Source: Actinomadura opuntiae
GTDB taxonomy: Bacteria; Actinomycetota; Actinomycetes; Streptosporangiales; Streptosporangiaceae
Direction of reading: 5' to 3'
Assembly: GCF_030283205.1 (NCBI RefSeq)
Contig: NZ_JASNWF010000032.1
Location: 1-64,000 of the forward strand
DNA: 64,000 bases
Within the stretch, counting starts at the first letter, position 1, and the number at the start of each line of letters is the position of its first letter. The notes beneath the pieces are model-generated. The model was not told where the DNA came from. It was given only the letters and a program-made list of their open reading frames with translations, and made no database searches. Position numbers and translations under genes: made by a program. Of this stretch, positions 51,295 to 59,689 are shown one piece after another.

Positions 51295-51996
51295 TCAGCC
51301 GGGGTTGATCGCGTGGTGCATCGCCGCGACCCCGAAGGTGAGGTCGCGCCAGCGCACCTTCGTCCAGCCCGCGTCCTGGACGAGCCGCGCCAGCCCCGCC
51401 TGGTCGGGCCAGGCGAGCGTCGACTCGGCGAGGTAGCGGTAGGAGTCGGGGTTGGAGCTGACCCGGGCCAGCAGCGGCAGCCCGTGCCTGAGGTGCATCT
51501 TGTGGCCGAGCGCCAGCAGCGCGTTCGGCGGATGGCTGACCTCGCAGATCAGCAGCCGCCCGCCGGGCTTGGCCACCCGCCGCAGCTCGCGCAGCGCCCG
51601 GCCGGTGTCGGCGACGTTGCGCAGCCCGAAGGAGATCGTCACGGCGTCGAACGAGCCGTCCTTGAACGGCAGCCGCAGGGCGTCGCCCGCCGCGAAGCTC
51701 AGCCGCGGCACGCCCGCCTGCCGGCGCACCCCCACCCGGAGCATGCCGAGGGAGAAGTCGCAGGCCACGGTCTGCGCGCCCGCCTCGGCGAACGGCACCG
51801 AGGACGTCCCGGTCCCGGCCGCGAGGTCGAGGATCCGCTCGCCCGGCCGCGCGTCCAGCGCCCGGACGGCCTCCCGCCGCCAGCGCCGGTCCTGCCCGCC
51901 GGTCATCAGCGTGTTCAGCAGGTCGTACCGCTCGGCGGTGCCGTCGAACATCGCCGCCACGTCGGCGGGCTTCTTATCCAAGGAGGCGCGGGTCAT
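51295..51996 (-). CDS. menG: Demethylmenaquinone methyltransferase
   Basis: 233 residues. Class I SAM methyltransferase: MFDGTAERYDLLNTLMTGGQDRRWRRE opening, ILDLAAGTGTSS (SAM site, about 55-66), SFGLRNVADTGRALRELRRVAKPGGRLLICE. The UbiE/MenG family adds the last methyl group to the naphthoquinone ring. Gap of 135 bases to the reductase, filled by the Rex-type site, so the two may be on separate transcripts. Confidence 0.93.
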   Translation of the reverse strand: MTRASLDKKPADVAAMFDGTAERYDLLNTLMTGGQDRRWRREAVRALDARPGERILDLAAGTGTSSVPFAEAGAQTVACDFSLGMLRVGVRRQAGVPRLSFAAGDALRLPFKDGSFDAVTISFGLRNVADTGRALRELRRVAKPGGRLLICEVSHPPNALLALGHKMHLRHGLPLLARVSSNPDSYRYLAESTLAWPDQAGLARLVQDAGWTKVRWRDLTFGVAAMHHAINPG

Positions 51997-52068
51997 GGAC
52001 CTCAGCCTATTGCCGCCCCGCCCGCGCCGGAGAGGGCGCCCATGCGGGTCGATGCCGGACGGTGCGCG

Positions 52069-52308
52069 CTAGGCGTCTTCCTTGGTCTGCGCGCGCTGGA
52101 ACCTGGCGCGCTGGGAGCTCAGGCCGGAGGTCACCGCGGCCGACATCCGGTCCCGCTGGTTCGACAGCAGCACGAAGCTGACGATGCCGCTGATCAGCAG
52201 CGACAGCATCAGGAGCAGGAACCCGCGGGCCCCGAACAGCGCGAGCACCCCGGCGGTGGCCACGAAGATCGCCAGCCGCGCGGCGGTGTAAAGCAGTACG
52301 GAACGCAT
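52069..52308 (-). CDS. DUF4229 small membrane protein
   Basis: 79 residues. Two hydrophobic helices (LLYTAARLAIFVATAGVLAL, FLLLMLSLLISGIVSFVLL) followed by NQRDRMSAAV and a basic-acidic tail. The pattern matches DUF4229, a family common near menaquinone genes in actinobacteria. Function unknown. Confidence 0.85.
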   Translation of the reverse strand: MRSVLLYTAARLAIFVATAGVLALFGARGFLLLMLSLLISGIVSFVLLSNQRDRMSAAVTSGLSSQRARFQRAQTKEDA

Positions 52309-52384
52309 GACCCTCCGAGAGTACCCCCGGTGGTGTTGACCCAGGGGAGCGACCCCCTGGAATCCCCGCCAACGGTGGGGCGGG

Positions 52385-53347
52385 TCAGCGCAGGACGTCG
52401 AGGAAGAGTGCGGGGTCCACGTTGCCGCCGGAGAGGATCGAGACGTAGGTGTCGGCGGCCGGCAGTTCGTCGCGGTGGTAGAGGTAGGCGGCGGTGGCGA
52501 CGGCGCCGGCGGGTTCGGCGATCAGGCGGGCCTCACGGGCGAGGCGGCGCATGGTGCGGCGGATGTCGTCCTCGGTGACGGTGACGATGCCGTCGACGTA
52601 CGCCTGCATGTGCGCGAACGGCAGGTCGCCGACGCGCTGGACGCGCAGGGCGTCGGCGATGGTGCGGCCGGTCTTCTCGGCGTCCCAGGTGACGGGGCGG
52701 CCCTCGCGGAGCGAGTCGCGGGCGTCGGCGGCCAGCTCGGGCTCGACGCCGATCACCTTGGCCTCGGGGCGCAGCGCCTTCACGGCGGTGGCGACGCCGG
52801 AGATCAGTCCGCCGCCGCTGACCGGGACGAGCACGACGTCCACGTCCGGGCGGTCCTGGACGATCTCCAGCCCGGCGGTGCCCTGACCGGCGATGATCCG
52901 GGCGTCGTCGTAGGGCGGGACGAGGGTGAAGCCGTGCGCGGCGGCGAGCTTCGCCGCGGTCTCCTCGCGCGCCTGCGAGGTGGGCTCGACGTAGACGATC
53001 TCGGCGCCGAGCGCCATGCAGGCGTCCACCTTCACGCCGGGGGTGGTGTGCGGCATGACCAGGACGGCGGGGATGCCGAGCGCGCGGGCGGTGTAGGCGA
53101 CGGCCTGGGCGTGGTTGCCGCTGGAGTGCGTGACGACGCCGCGCTCGCGCTGCTCCTCGGGCAGGGACGCGATGGTTGCGTACGCACCGCGCAGCTTGAA
53201 CGCGCCGATCGGCTGCAGGGACTCGGCCTTCACCAGCAGGGCTCCGTCGCCGGCGCCGGGGAAGGGGACGAGCGGCGTGCGCAGCGCGACGCCGGCGAGG
53301 CGTTCGGCGGCGCGCTCGATCTCCGGCAGCGAAACAAGATCGGACAT
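52385..53347 (-). CDS. Threonine/serine dehydratase (PLP-dependent)
   Basis: 320 residues. PLP lysine K51 in GAFKLRGAY; SSGNHAQA (about 75-82) holds the substrate carboxylate; SGGGLISGVA (about 175) is the phosphate-binding glycine loop. No regulatory ACT domain, so this is a catabolic or catalytic-domain-only type. It deaminates threonine/serine to 2-oxobutyrate/pyruvate; related cyclic or hydroxylated substrates are possible. Confidence 0.9.
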   Translation of the reverse strand: MSDLVSLPEIERAAERLAGVALRTPLVPFPGAGDGALLVKAESLQPIGAFKLRGAYATIASLPEEQRERGVVTHSSGNHAQAVAYTARALGIPAVLVMPHTTPGVKVDACMALGAEIVYVEPTSQAREETAAKLAAAHGFTLVPPYDDARIIAGQGTAGLEIVQDRPDVDVVLVPVSGGGLISGVATAVKALRPEAKVIGVEPELAADARDSLREGRPVTWDAEKTGRTIADALRVQRVGDLPFAHMQAYVDGIVTVTEDDIRRTMRRLAREARLIAEPAGAVATAAYLYHRDELPAADTYVSILSGGNVDPALFLDVLR

Positions 53348-53540
53348 GGTCCCGAGCGTATTGGGTCCGCCGCGGCGGACCGTTCACGCGGCTGTCAGGA
53401 CGGCGTTGCGGGCGTGACACGGCAGGTCAAGTGTGGTGTGAGAGCCCCCGGAGACCGGGGTGGCGAGCACCGACCGTCATCCCTGCTGCTCGGGTCACTA
53501 CGCAGCGTGATGTTTTGCGAAAACAAGGGAGAAATCGGTC

Positions 53541-53565
53541 TTGACCCGCCACACTGTTAAACAGT
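53541..53565 (+). promoter_or_regulatory. bldC upstream control elements
   Basis: TTGACC at 53541-53546 is a -35 candidate, and the perfect inverted repeat ACTGTT-A-AACAGT follows at 53553-53565. Upstream, CCCCGG-AGA-CCGGGG at 53446-53460 is a hairpin of unclear role. No gene in 53348-53604. Confidence 0.4.
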
Positions 53566-53604
53566 CCACCCGCGCCGAGAGCGGGACAAAGGGGGAGAGA
53601 AAAC

Positions 53605-53808
53605 GTGGAGAGCACGAGCGAGCGCCTGCTGACCCCAGGGGAAGTCGCCGCCCTCTTCCGGGTCGATCCGAAGACGGTCACCCGGTGGGCCGCGGCCGGC
53701 CGGATCAGCAGCATCCGGACTCCCGGCGGACACCGCCGGTTCCGGGAGTCCGAGGTCCACGCGCTGCTGCGCGGCGAGGAACCGGTCGCCGAGCACTCGG
53801 TCCACTGA
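53605..53808 (+). CDS. bldC: BldC-family developmental regulator
   Basis: 67 residues from GTG 53605 behind GGGGGAGA. MerR-like winged helix: LLTPGEVAALFRVDPKTVTRWAAAGRISSIRTPGGHRRFRESEVHALL, nearly the whole BldC core. In Streptomyces BldC binds direct repeats cooperatively and holds back sporulation. The stop codon falls inside a 57-bp duplicated segment. Confidence 0.93.
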   Translation: MESTSERLLTPGEVAALFRVDPKTVTRWAAAGRISSIRTPGGHRRFRESEVHALLRGEEPVAEHSVH

Positions 53809-53915
53809 CCCCGGCGTAAGCCGACCGGGGGATGCGGGGTGTCGTCCCCCCTCGAACGACACTGACCCCGGCGTAAGCCGACCGGGGGATGCGGGGTGTC
53901 GTCCCCTCGAACGGC
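53803..53915 (+). repeat. 57-bp tandem duplication covering the bldC stop and terminator
   Basis: Copy 1 begins at 53803 (the last bldC codons) and copy 2 at 53860. Copy 2 differs by two fewer C residues in a C-run. Each copy holds a CCCCGG...CCGGGG hairpin and a GGGG-TGTCGT-CCCC hairpin, so bldC has two terminators in series. Confidence 0.85.
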
Positions 53916-53989
53916 ACCGGCTCCGGAGCGCCGCCCGGATCGGTGCGCGCGGGCGGTCCGTCCGGCCCGGGTCCGCGCGATCGGCACGG

Positions 53990-54286
53990 CTACTCCTCCG
54001 CCTCGCCGGCCCGCCATTCCTCGAACCGGCGCGCCAGCTCGGCGTCCTCGTCCCGCCAGCGGCGCCGCCTGTCCGCCAGCTCCTGCTCGGTCAGCGACCG
54101 GGCGAGGAGCCGGTCGTAGTCGGGGTCGCCGGGGCCGATCTCCACGTAGGCGTCGGCGATGATCCGCCCGCCCCGCTCCCGGTCCGCGTCCGGACCGTCG
54201 TCGTCCCCGGGACGGTCGTCGTCGGAGCCGGCGAGGACGCTGTGGGGCACCCGGAGCGTGCCGTCGGGGAGCCGGATCACGTACAT
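53990..54286 (-). CDS. Small acidic protein, uncharacterised
   Basis: 98 residues from ATG 54286, behind GAGGGTGA. Begins YVIRLPDGTLRVPHSVL, then a run of aspartates, ADAYVEIGPGDPDYDRLLARSLTEQELADRRRRW and a charged helix (AELARRFEEWRAGE). Strongly acidic overall. It follows the HExxH gene by 47 bases on the same strand, suggesting a pair. No family recognised. Confidence 0.65.
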   Translation of the reverse strand: MYVIRLPDGTLRVPHSVLAGSDDDRPGDDDGPDADRERGGRIIADAYVEIGPGDPDYDRLLARSLTEQELADRRRRWRDEDAELARRFEEWRAGEAEE

Positions 54287-54333
54287 CGTCGATCACCCTC
54301 GGAGTCCATCGCCTTCGCCGGCATCGCGGTGTC

Positions 54334-55308
54334 CTAGATGCCGTATCTGCGGTTGAAGAAGAGCATGACTTCCAGTGCCGTCCTGATGTTGCCGGCGAGC
54401 ATATCCACCAGCGCCGGGCGCTGCCGGGAGGAGATCGCCGAGAACGCGTCGGCGAAGAACTCGCGCCGGCCGAGCGCGTCGGGCTGCTTGTGGAAGTCGC
54501 TGGCCAGGTGCGGGCGGCACAGCTCGTACAGCTCCCGGAAGGCGGGGCTGTCGGAGGTCCACCCGCCGCCCTCGCCGTCGATGTCGTCGAGCGCGTGCCC
54601 GACCTCGTGCAGCATCACGTCCGGGGTCGGCGACGGCCGGTCCCCCACGATGATCTTGCGGTCGCCGTAGGCGCCGGCGCAGATGTCCCAGGTCGCGCGG
54701 CCGGACGGCAGCGGACGGTCGCGCAGGTGGCCCATGTCGTCCAGCTGCGGGACGCCGCCCGGCCCGACGTAGATGCCGTCCAGGCCGCCCGCGAGCTTCT
54801 CCTTGAGCGGCTCGGGCAGCGACGCCAGGCTGTCGACGGCCCGGATCACCTCGGGGGTCGGCGGGCCCTGCCGCGCGTCCCACTGCCGGTACAGCACGCT
54901 CTCCAGCACCCCGCAGTGCCGCCGGCCGTCGGCGGCGTGCGGCATGCCCGGCGGGTGCGGCTCGGCGCGCAGGGCGTCGTCGAGCTCGAAGTCGCTCCAC
55001 GCGTAGTCGCCGGCGCGCGGACGGCCCGCGCCGCGCCGCCCGTACCGTCCGGTGCGCGGCTCGGCGGTGTCCGGGCCGTCGGCGCCGGGGGCGAGCGCGA
55101 AGTCGTCGTCGCGGCCCGCCTTGCGGAACCGGCCGAACCTGTCGCGGGGCTGGTTGCTGCGCGGCCGCACGTGCCCGGGCTCGGGGCGCTGCCCCGCGTC
55201 CGGCGGCGACGGCGCGTACGCGGCGTCGTCCCTGCGGACCGCCGCGCCCCGGGAGGCCTCCCGATTCCTCAGCTCCCGGGGCTTTCGGTGGACGCCTTTG
55301 AAGCGCAT
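54334..55308 (-). CDS. HExxH metallopeptidase-like protein (lethal-factor-type site)
   Basis: 324 residues from ATG 55308. Residues 1-110 are basic and disordered with no signal peptide. The C-terminal half has the zinc site H234-E235-x-x-H238 (LHEVGHALDDID) and a downstream glutamate in EFFADAFSAI (E283), the arrangement seen in anthrax lethal-factor-like peptidases. Without a signal peptide it would be cytoplasmic or exported by a specialised route. Co-directional with the small acidic protein. A toxin or a housekeeping protease are both possible. Confidence 0.7.
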   Translation of the reverse strand: MRFKGVHRKPRELRNREASRGAAVRRDDAAYAPSPPDAGQRPEPGHVRPRSNQPRDRFGRFRKAGRDDDFALAPGADGPDTAEPRTGRYGRRGAGRPRAGDYAWSDFELDDALRAEPHPPGMPHAADGRRHCGVLESVLYRQWDARQGPPTPEVIRAVDSLASLPEPLKEKLAGGLDGIYVGPGGVPQLDDMGHLRDRPLPSGRATWDICAGAYGDRKIIVGDRPSPTPDVMLHEVGHALDDIDGEGGGWTSDSPAFRELYELCRPHLASDFHKQPDALGRREFFADAFSAISSRQRPALVDMLAGNIRTALEVMLFFNRRYGI

Positions 55309-55435
55309 CGGGCTCCTCTGTCAGCGGGGCCCGCGGTGTCGCCGAGCGAGTGGGCCCCCGAGGCAGGGTAAGCCGGAACCCGACACGGCGTCATCCCCGC
55401 GAGTCACCGCGAATCGGGCGGGCGCGGATGTGCGA

Positions 55436-55471
55436 GGACCGCGGCGCCCGCCGAAACGGTGGCCGCGGTCC
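55436..55471 (-). terminator. Hairpin after ccsB
   Basis: A perfect 10-bp stem, GGACCGCGGC at 55436-55445 with its complement at 55462-55471, 16-base loop, 22 bases past the ccsB stop. No U-run. Confidence 0.55.
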
Positions 55472-55493
55472 CCGATGACTGCTCGGACCGTGC

Positions 55494-56486
55494 TCAGGCG
55501 TAGGAGTGCATGCCCGAGAACATGTAGTTGACGCCGAAGAAGTTGAACAGCAGGCAGGCGAAGCCGACCAGCGACAGGATCGCCGCCTTGCGGCCCTTCC
55601 AGCCGGCGGTCGCGCGCGCGTGCAGGTAGGCGGCGTAGACGATCCAGGTGACGAAGGACCAGACCTCCTTGGGGTCCCAGCCCCAGTAGCGGCCCCACGC
55701 CTGGTCGGCCCAGATGGCGCCCATGATGATGGCGGCCGTCCAGATCGGGAAGGCGAACATCGTCACCCGCATCGACAGCCGGTCCAGGTCCTCGGCGGAC
55801 GGGATGCGCGACAGCACCCCGGTGCCGGCGCCGGCCGCGCCGCCCTCCGCGCGGGTCTTCAGCAGGTACAGGATCGTCGCGGCGCCCGCCACGGTGAACG
55901 AGCCGGTCGCGATGATCGCGGCGGTGACGTGGATCGCGATCCAGTAGGAGTTGAGCGCCGGGCTGACCGGGCCCGCCGAGTCGTACAGCCAGATGTTGTC
56001 GACGCCGAGCGCGATGACCACGGCGGCCATCACGAACGCGCCGAGGAAGCGGGCGTTGTACCGCAGCGCCACGACCATGAACGCGGTCACGGCGGCGAAC
56101 GACAGGGCCGTCATGAACTCGTACATGTTGCCCCACGGCCAGCGGTGCACCGCCATGCCGCGGGTCACCAGGATGCCGAGGTGCGACGCCCAGCCGAGCA
56201 CGTTCAGCACGATCGCCAGCCGCGCCCAGTCGGTCCGCCGGCGCTCGGGCTCGTCGTCCTCGCCGGCCTCCCCTGCGGCGGCGGCCTTGGCCGGGGCCTC
56301 CTCGACGGTCTCGGCGCCGGCCGCGCCGACGAGGACCTTCGCCTCGGCCCTCTCGCCGTCGGCGACCGCCGCGGAGCGGCGGCCGAAGCCGAGATCGGCC
56401 GCGTAGGCCACCAGCGCCACGATGTACAGCACCACGGTGGTCAGCATGAGCTTGTCGCTCAGGTTCGCGAGGTCGGCGTTGCTCAC
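55494..56486 (-). CDS. ccsB: Cytochrome c biogenesis protein CcsB (System II)
   Basis: 330 residues. Eight or so helices; the tryptophan-rich haem-binding motif is WGRYWGWDPKEVWSFVTW. A long charged loop (about 65-95) precedes the core. With ResB it forms the haem-delivery and ligation complex outside the membrane. Gap to resB is 4 bases. Confidence 0.93.
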   Translation of the reverse strand: MSNADLANLSDKLMLTTVVLYIVALVAYAADLGFGRRSAAVADGERAEAKVLVGAAGAETVEEAPAKAAAAGEAGEDDEPERRRTDWARLAIVLNVLGWASHLGILVTRGMAVHRWPWGNMYEFMTALSFAAVTAFMVVALRYNARFLGAFVMAAVVIALGVDNIWLYDSAGPVSPALNSYWIAIHVTAAIIATGSFTVAGAATILYLLKTRAEGGAAGAGTGVLSRIPSAEDLDRLSMRVTMFAFPIWTAAIIMGAIWADQAWGRYWGWDPKEVWSFVTWIVYAAYLHARATAGWKGRKAAILSLVGFACLLFNFFGVNYMFSGMHSYA

Positions 56487-56490
56487 CTCG

Positions 56491-58272
56491 TCACTCCTTC
56501 GGTTCGGTTGCCGACCCGGAACCCCGATCGGCGCCTGGTTCCGCTTCGGACCCGTTCTGTTCCGGCCCGGTGCCGTCCCGCCCGGTGCCGCCGTCGTCCC
56601 GCGCGGCGTCGTCCGGTCCGGTGTCCCGTCCGGCCTCGTCCTGCCGTGATCCGCTCTCGTCCTGCCCGGAGGTCTCCGGCCCGTCGCCCGCGCCGCCGGG
56701 GCCGCGCAGGGCGGTCACGATGTCGTCGAACTCCGAGGTCGGGTTCCCGAGGGTGAGCCCGCCGACCTCCACCACCGTACGCCCGCCCTTCCCGGCGCCC
56801 GCACGGACCCACACCCTGCGCCGCCGGACGAGGAACGAGGTCGCCACGCCCAGCACCGCCAGCACCGCCGCGATCAGCGCGGGGATGCGCCCGGGGTCGT
56901 GGTTGACCGACAGGGTCGCGTACTCCGCCATCCCGTCGAACGTGATCGAGCCCGCGTTGCCCGGGAGCTTGAAGGTCTCCCCCGGCTCCAGCAGCTTCTC
57001 CCCGCCCTTGATCGGCTGGAGGGTCTTGCCGATGCCCTCCAGCTTGTACACCGACTGCGGGGTGCCGGAGTCCAGGCCGAGGTCGCCCTTGAACGACGAC
57101 AGCGTGATGACCGGGCGCAGCGCGCCGGGGAACGCCGAGACGATCTGCTTGCCGTCCGGGCTGGCGACCGCCGTCGGCCACAGGATCGCGTAGAAGGCGA
57201 GCTGGTCGGGCTCGGCGTCGGGGACCTTGATGACGCCCTCGGACGTCAGGTTGCGCGGCTCCATCTCCAGGAACGGGACGGTGTCCTGGAAGGCGACGTT
57301 CCCCTTGGCGTCCTTCACGGTGAACTTCGGCGCGTAGCCGTGCCCGAGCAGGTACACCTTCGTGCCGCCGACCTTCAGCGGATGGTTGATCCGCAGGTCG
57401 TACTTCTCGTCCTTGCCGGACGGCTTGTCGCGGTAGTGGATCCAGGCGTCGAACGCCGTGGCCTGCCCGCGCTTGTCGCCCTCCAGCTCGTACTTGGCCT
57501 TGAAGTCGTCCAGGCCGATGGTGAACGGGGCGAGGTCGCCGTCGTCGAAGAGCCGTCCCGGGGTGAACTCGTCGTACTGGCCGAGCGAGTTGGCGAACGT
57601 CTTGCCCTCGGTGATCAGCACGCTGCCGCGGTAGCCGAACATGTTGCCCGCGCCGAGCGCGAAGAGCAGCCCGAGCAGCGCCAGGTGGAAGACGAGGTTG
57701 CCGGTCTCGCCCAGGTAGCCCTTCTCCGCGGACGCGGCGCCGCCCGACACGTCCACCCGGAACCGGCGCCCGCGCAGCACCTTGCGGGCCTCGGCGAGGA
57801 CGTCCTCGGGCGCGTCGTCGGTCTCGTACGTCACCGACTGCGGCAGCCGGTCCAGGTTGCGGGGCGCCGCCGGGGGGCGGGCACGCATCGACTGGTAGTG
57901 CTTCACCGCGCGCGGGATGACGCAGCCCGCCAGCGACACGAACAGCAGGATGTAGATCGCCGCGAACCAGGGCGCGGCGAACACGTCGAACATCGACAGC
58001 TTGTCGAGGACCGGGCCGATCGTCTTGTGGTCGGCGAGGTAGGCCGCGACCTTCTCCGGGGCCTGGCCGCGCTGCGGCAGCGCAGACCCGGGCACCGCGC
58101 CCAGCGCCACCAGGAACAGCAGGATCAGCGCCGTGCGCATGGTGGTGAGCTGCCGCCAGCCCCACCGCAGCCAGCCCAGGGGGCCGATGCCCCGGGGCCG
58201 CGGCACCTCCTCGGGGGCCTGCCGCGCGGCGGGCGCCTGGGTGCCCGTTTCGATGTCCTTGATGTCGCTCAT
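56491..58272 (-). CDS. resB: Cytochrome c biogenesis protein ResB
   Basis: 593 residues. N-terminal helices (GWLRWGWRQLTTMRTALILLFLVALGAVPGS), helices near 110 and 200, a large extracytoplasmic domain (240-470), final helix about 480, then a 90-residue acidic/glycine-rich tail. Typical ResB/Ccs1. Overlaps the ccdA region by a 27-base gap, same transcript. Confidence 0.92.
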   Translation of the reverse strand: MSDIKDIETGTQAPAARQAPEEVPRPRGIGPLGWLRWGWRQLTTMRTALILLFLVALGAVPGSALPQRGQAPEKVAAYLADHKTIGPVLDKLSMFDVFAAPWFAAIYILLFVSLAGCVIPRAVKHYQSMRARPPAAPRNLDRLPQSVTYETDDAPEDVLAEARKVLRGRRFRVDVSGGAASAEKGYLGETGNLVFHLALLGLLFALGAGNMFGYRGSVLITEGKTFANSLGQYDEFTPGRLFDDGDLAPFTIGLDDFKAKYELEGDKRGQATAFDAWIHYRDKPSGKDEKYDLRINHPLKVGGTKVYLLGHGYAPKFTVKDAKGNVAFQDTVPFLEMEPRNLTSEGVIKVPDAEPDQLAFYAILWPTAVASPDGKQIVSAFPGALRPVITLSSFKGDLGLDSGTPQSVYKLEGIGKTLQPIKGGEKLLEPGETFKLPGNAGSITFDGMAEYATLSVNHDPGRIPALIAAVLAVLGVATSFLVRRRRVWVRAGAGKGGRTVVEVGGLTLGNPTSEFDDIVTALRGPGGAGDGPETSGQDESGSRQDEAGRDTGPDDAARDDGGTGRDGTGPEQNGSEAEPGADRGSGSATEPKE

Positions 58273-58299
58273 ATCAATGCCTCTGCCGATCCGTCGGCA

Positions 58300-59040
58300 T
58301 CAGAGAACCGGCTCGAAGCCGCTGATCCACGACTTCAGCTCGATGTTCAGGTCGCCCCACAGGCCGCTCACCAGCAGCACCCCGATGAGGACGAGCATGC
58401 CCCCGCCGATCCGCATGACGAGGGGGTAGTGCCGCTTCACCGCGCCGAAGGCGCCGAGCGCGCGGCGGTAGGCGACCGCCGTCACCACGAACGGCACCCC
58501 GAGGCCGACACAGTACGCCAGCGACAGCAGCGCGCCGCGGGTGGCGCTCGCCTCGCTGATCGCCAGCGACTGGACGGCGCCGAGCGTCGGCCCGATGCAC
58601 GGCGTCCAGCCGAGCGCGAACAGCGCACCGAGCAGCGGCGCCCCGGCCAGGCCCGCCGAGGGCAGCCGGCCCGACTTCATCGTCCGCTGCAGGCCCGGGA
58701 TCAGGCCCATGAAGGCCAGCCCGAAGACGATCGTGACGGCGCCGAGCACCCGGGTGATCTGGTCCTGGTACTCCAGCAGCCACCGGCCGAGCCCGCCGAA
58801 GGCCACGCCGTAGCTGACGAACACGACGGTGAAGCCCGCGACGAACAGCAGCACGCCGGACAGCAGCCGGCCGCGGCGCTGCTCGGCGAGGTCCGCGCCC
58901 GTCATCCCCGTCACGTACGACAGGTAGCCGGGGACGAGCGGCAGCACGCACGGCGACAGGAACGACACGAGCCCGGCGAGCGCCGCCAGCGGCGCCGCCG
59001 CCACCAGCGACCCGCTCGTCACCGTCTCGTCAACGTTCAC
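58300..59040 (-). CDS. ccdA: Cytochrome c biogenesis protein CcdA
   Basis: 246 residues, six helices. GLVSFLSPCVLPLVPGYLSYV holds the first redox-type cysteine, and ALGWTPCIGPTLGAV the second. It passes reducing power from cytoplasmic thioredoxin to the TlpA protein encoded next, 10 bases upstream. Confidence 0.93.
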   Translation of the reverse strand: MNVDETVTSGSLVAAAPLAALAGLVSFLSPCVLPLVPGYLSYVTGMTGADLAEQRRGRLLSGVLLFVAGFTVVFVSYGVAFGGLGRWLLEYQDQITRVLGAVTIVFGLAFMGLIPGLQRTMKSGRLPSAGLAGAPLLGALFALGWTPCIGPTLGAVQSLAISEASATRGALLSLAYCVGLGVPFVVTAVAYRRALGAFGAVKRHYPLVMRIGGGMLVLIGVLLVSGLWGDLNIELKSWISGFEPVL

Positions 59041-59050
59041 CGCGCCGCGC

Positions 59051-59641
59051 TCATTTTTCCGCGAGCACCTTCGTCACCAGCGAGTTCAGCTTGGAGTAGG
59101 TGGTCGCGCCGATGACGCGCGCGGCGATCTTCCCCTGCCGGTCCAGGACGAGGGTGCTCGGGATCGCGCTCGGCGGCACCTCCCGGAACGCCAGCGTCAC
59201 CTGGCCGTCCCCGTCGAACAGGCTCGGGTAGGTGACCTTGAACTTGCGCTCGAACGCCTTGGCGTTGTCCTTGGAGTCCTTGAAGTTGACGCCGAGGAAC
59301 TCCACGCCCTTGGCCTTGTTCGCGGTGTAGATCTGCTCCAGCGACGGCGCCTCGCCGCGGCAGGGCGCGCACCACGACGCCCAGAAGTTGACGACCGCGA
59401 CCTTGCCCTTGAGCGAGTCGAGCTTGAACGACTGCCCGTCGAGCGTCTGGCCGGCGACCTCCTGCAGGGTCTTGCGCTGCCCCGGCTGGTACTGCGTGAC
59501 GTTCCCGTCGCCCGAGATGAACCGGTTGTCGTTGCCGTCCGGGCCGCTCTTGGCCGAACCGGTTCCCGCGCAGCCGGCGAGCAGCCCGCAGAGCGCGACG
59601 GCAGCGGCGGCGGCGCGCGCGTGGGAGATTCGGGGGCTCAA
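59051..59641 (-). CDS. TlpA/ResA-type thioredoxin lipoprotein
   Basis: 196 residues from TTG 59641, behind GGAGGG. Lipobox LLAGC with Cys24. Thioredoxin fold with C91-A-P-C94 (NFWASWCAPCRGEAPS) and the ResA-like insertions. It reduces the CxxCH cysteines of apocytochrome c. A TACTAC/GTAGTA operator overlaps its promoter. Confidence 0.92.
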   Translation of the reverse strand: MSPRISHARAAAAAVALCGLLAGCAGTGSAKSGPDGNDNRFISGDGNVTQYQPGQRKTLQEVAGQTLDGQSFKLDSLKGKVAVVNFWASWCAPCRGEAPSLEQIYTANKAKGVEFLGVNFKDSKDNAKAFERKFKVTYPSLFDGDGQVTLAFREVPPSAIPSTLVLDRQGKIAARVIGATTYSKLNSLVTKVLAEK

Positions 59642-59654
59642 CGGACCCTCCTAC

Positions 59655-59671
59655 TACTACAGGACGTAGTA
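59655..59671 (-). promoter_or_regulatory. BlaI/MecI-like operator before tlpA
   Basis: TACTAC at 59655-59660 and GTAGTA at 59666-59671 form a perfect inverted repeat with a 5-base spacer. TAGGTT at 59680-59675 (minus strand) is a -10, so the repeat covers the start of transcription. BlaI/MecI-family repressors recognise TACTAC-type half-sites, classically with a 4-base spacer. No blaI-like gene is in the window. Confidence 0.5.
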
Positions 59672-59689
59672 CACAACCTAGCGGTGCCG

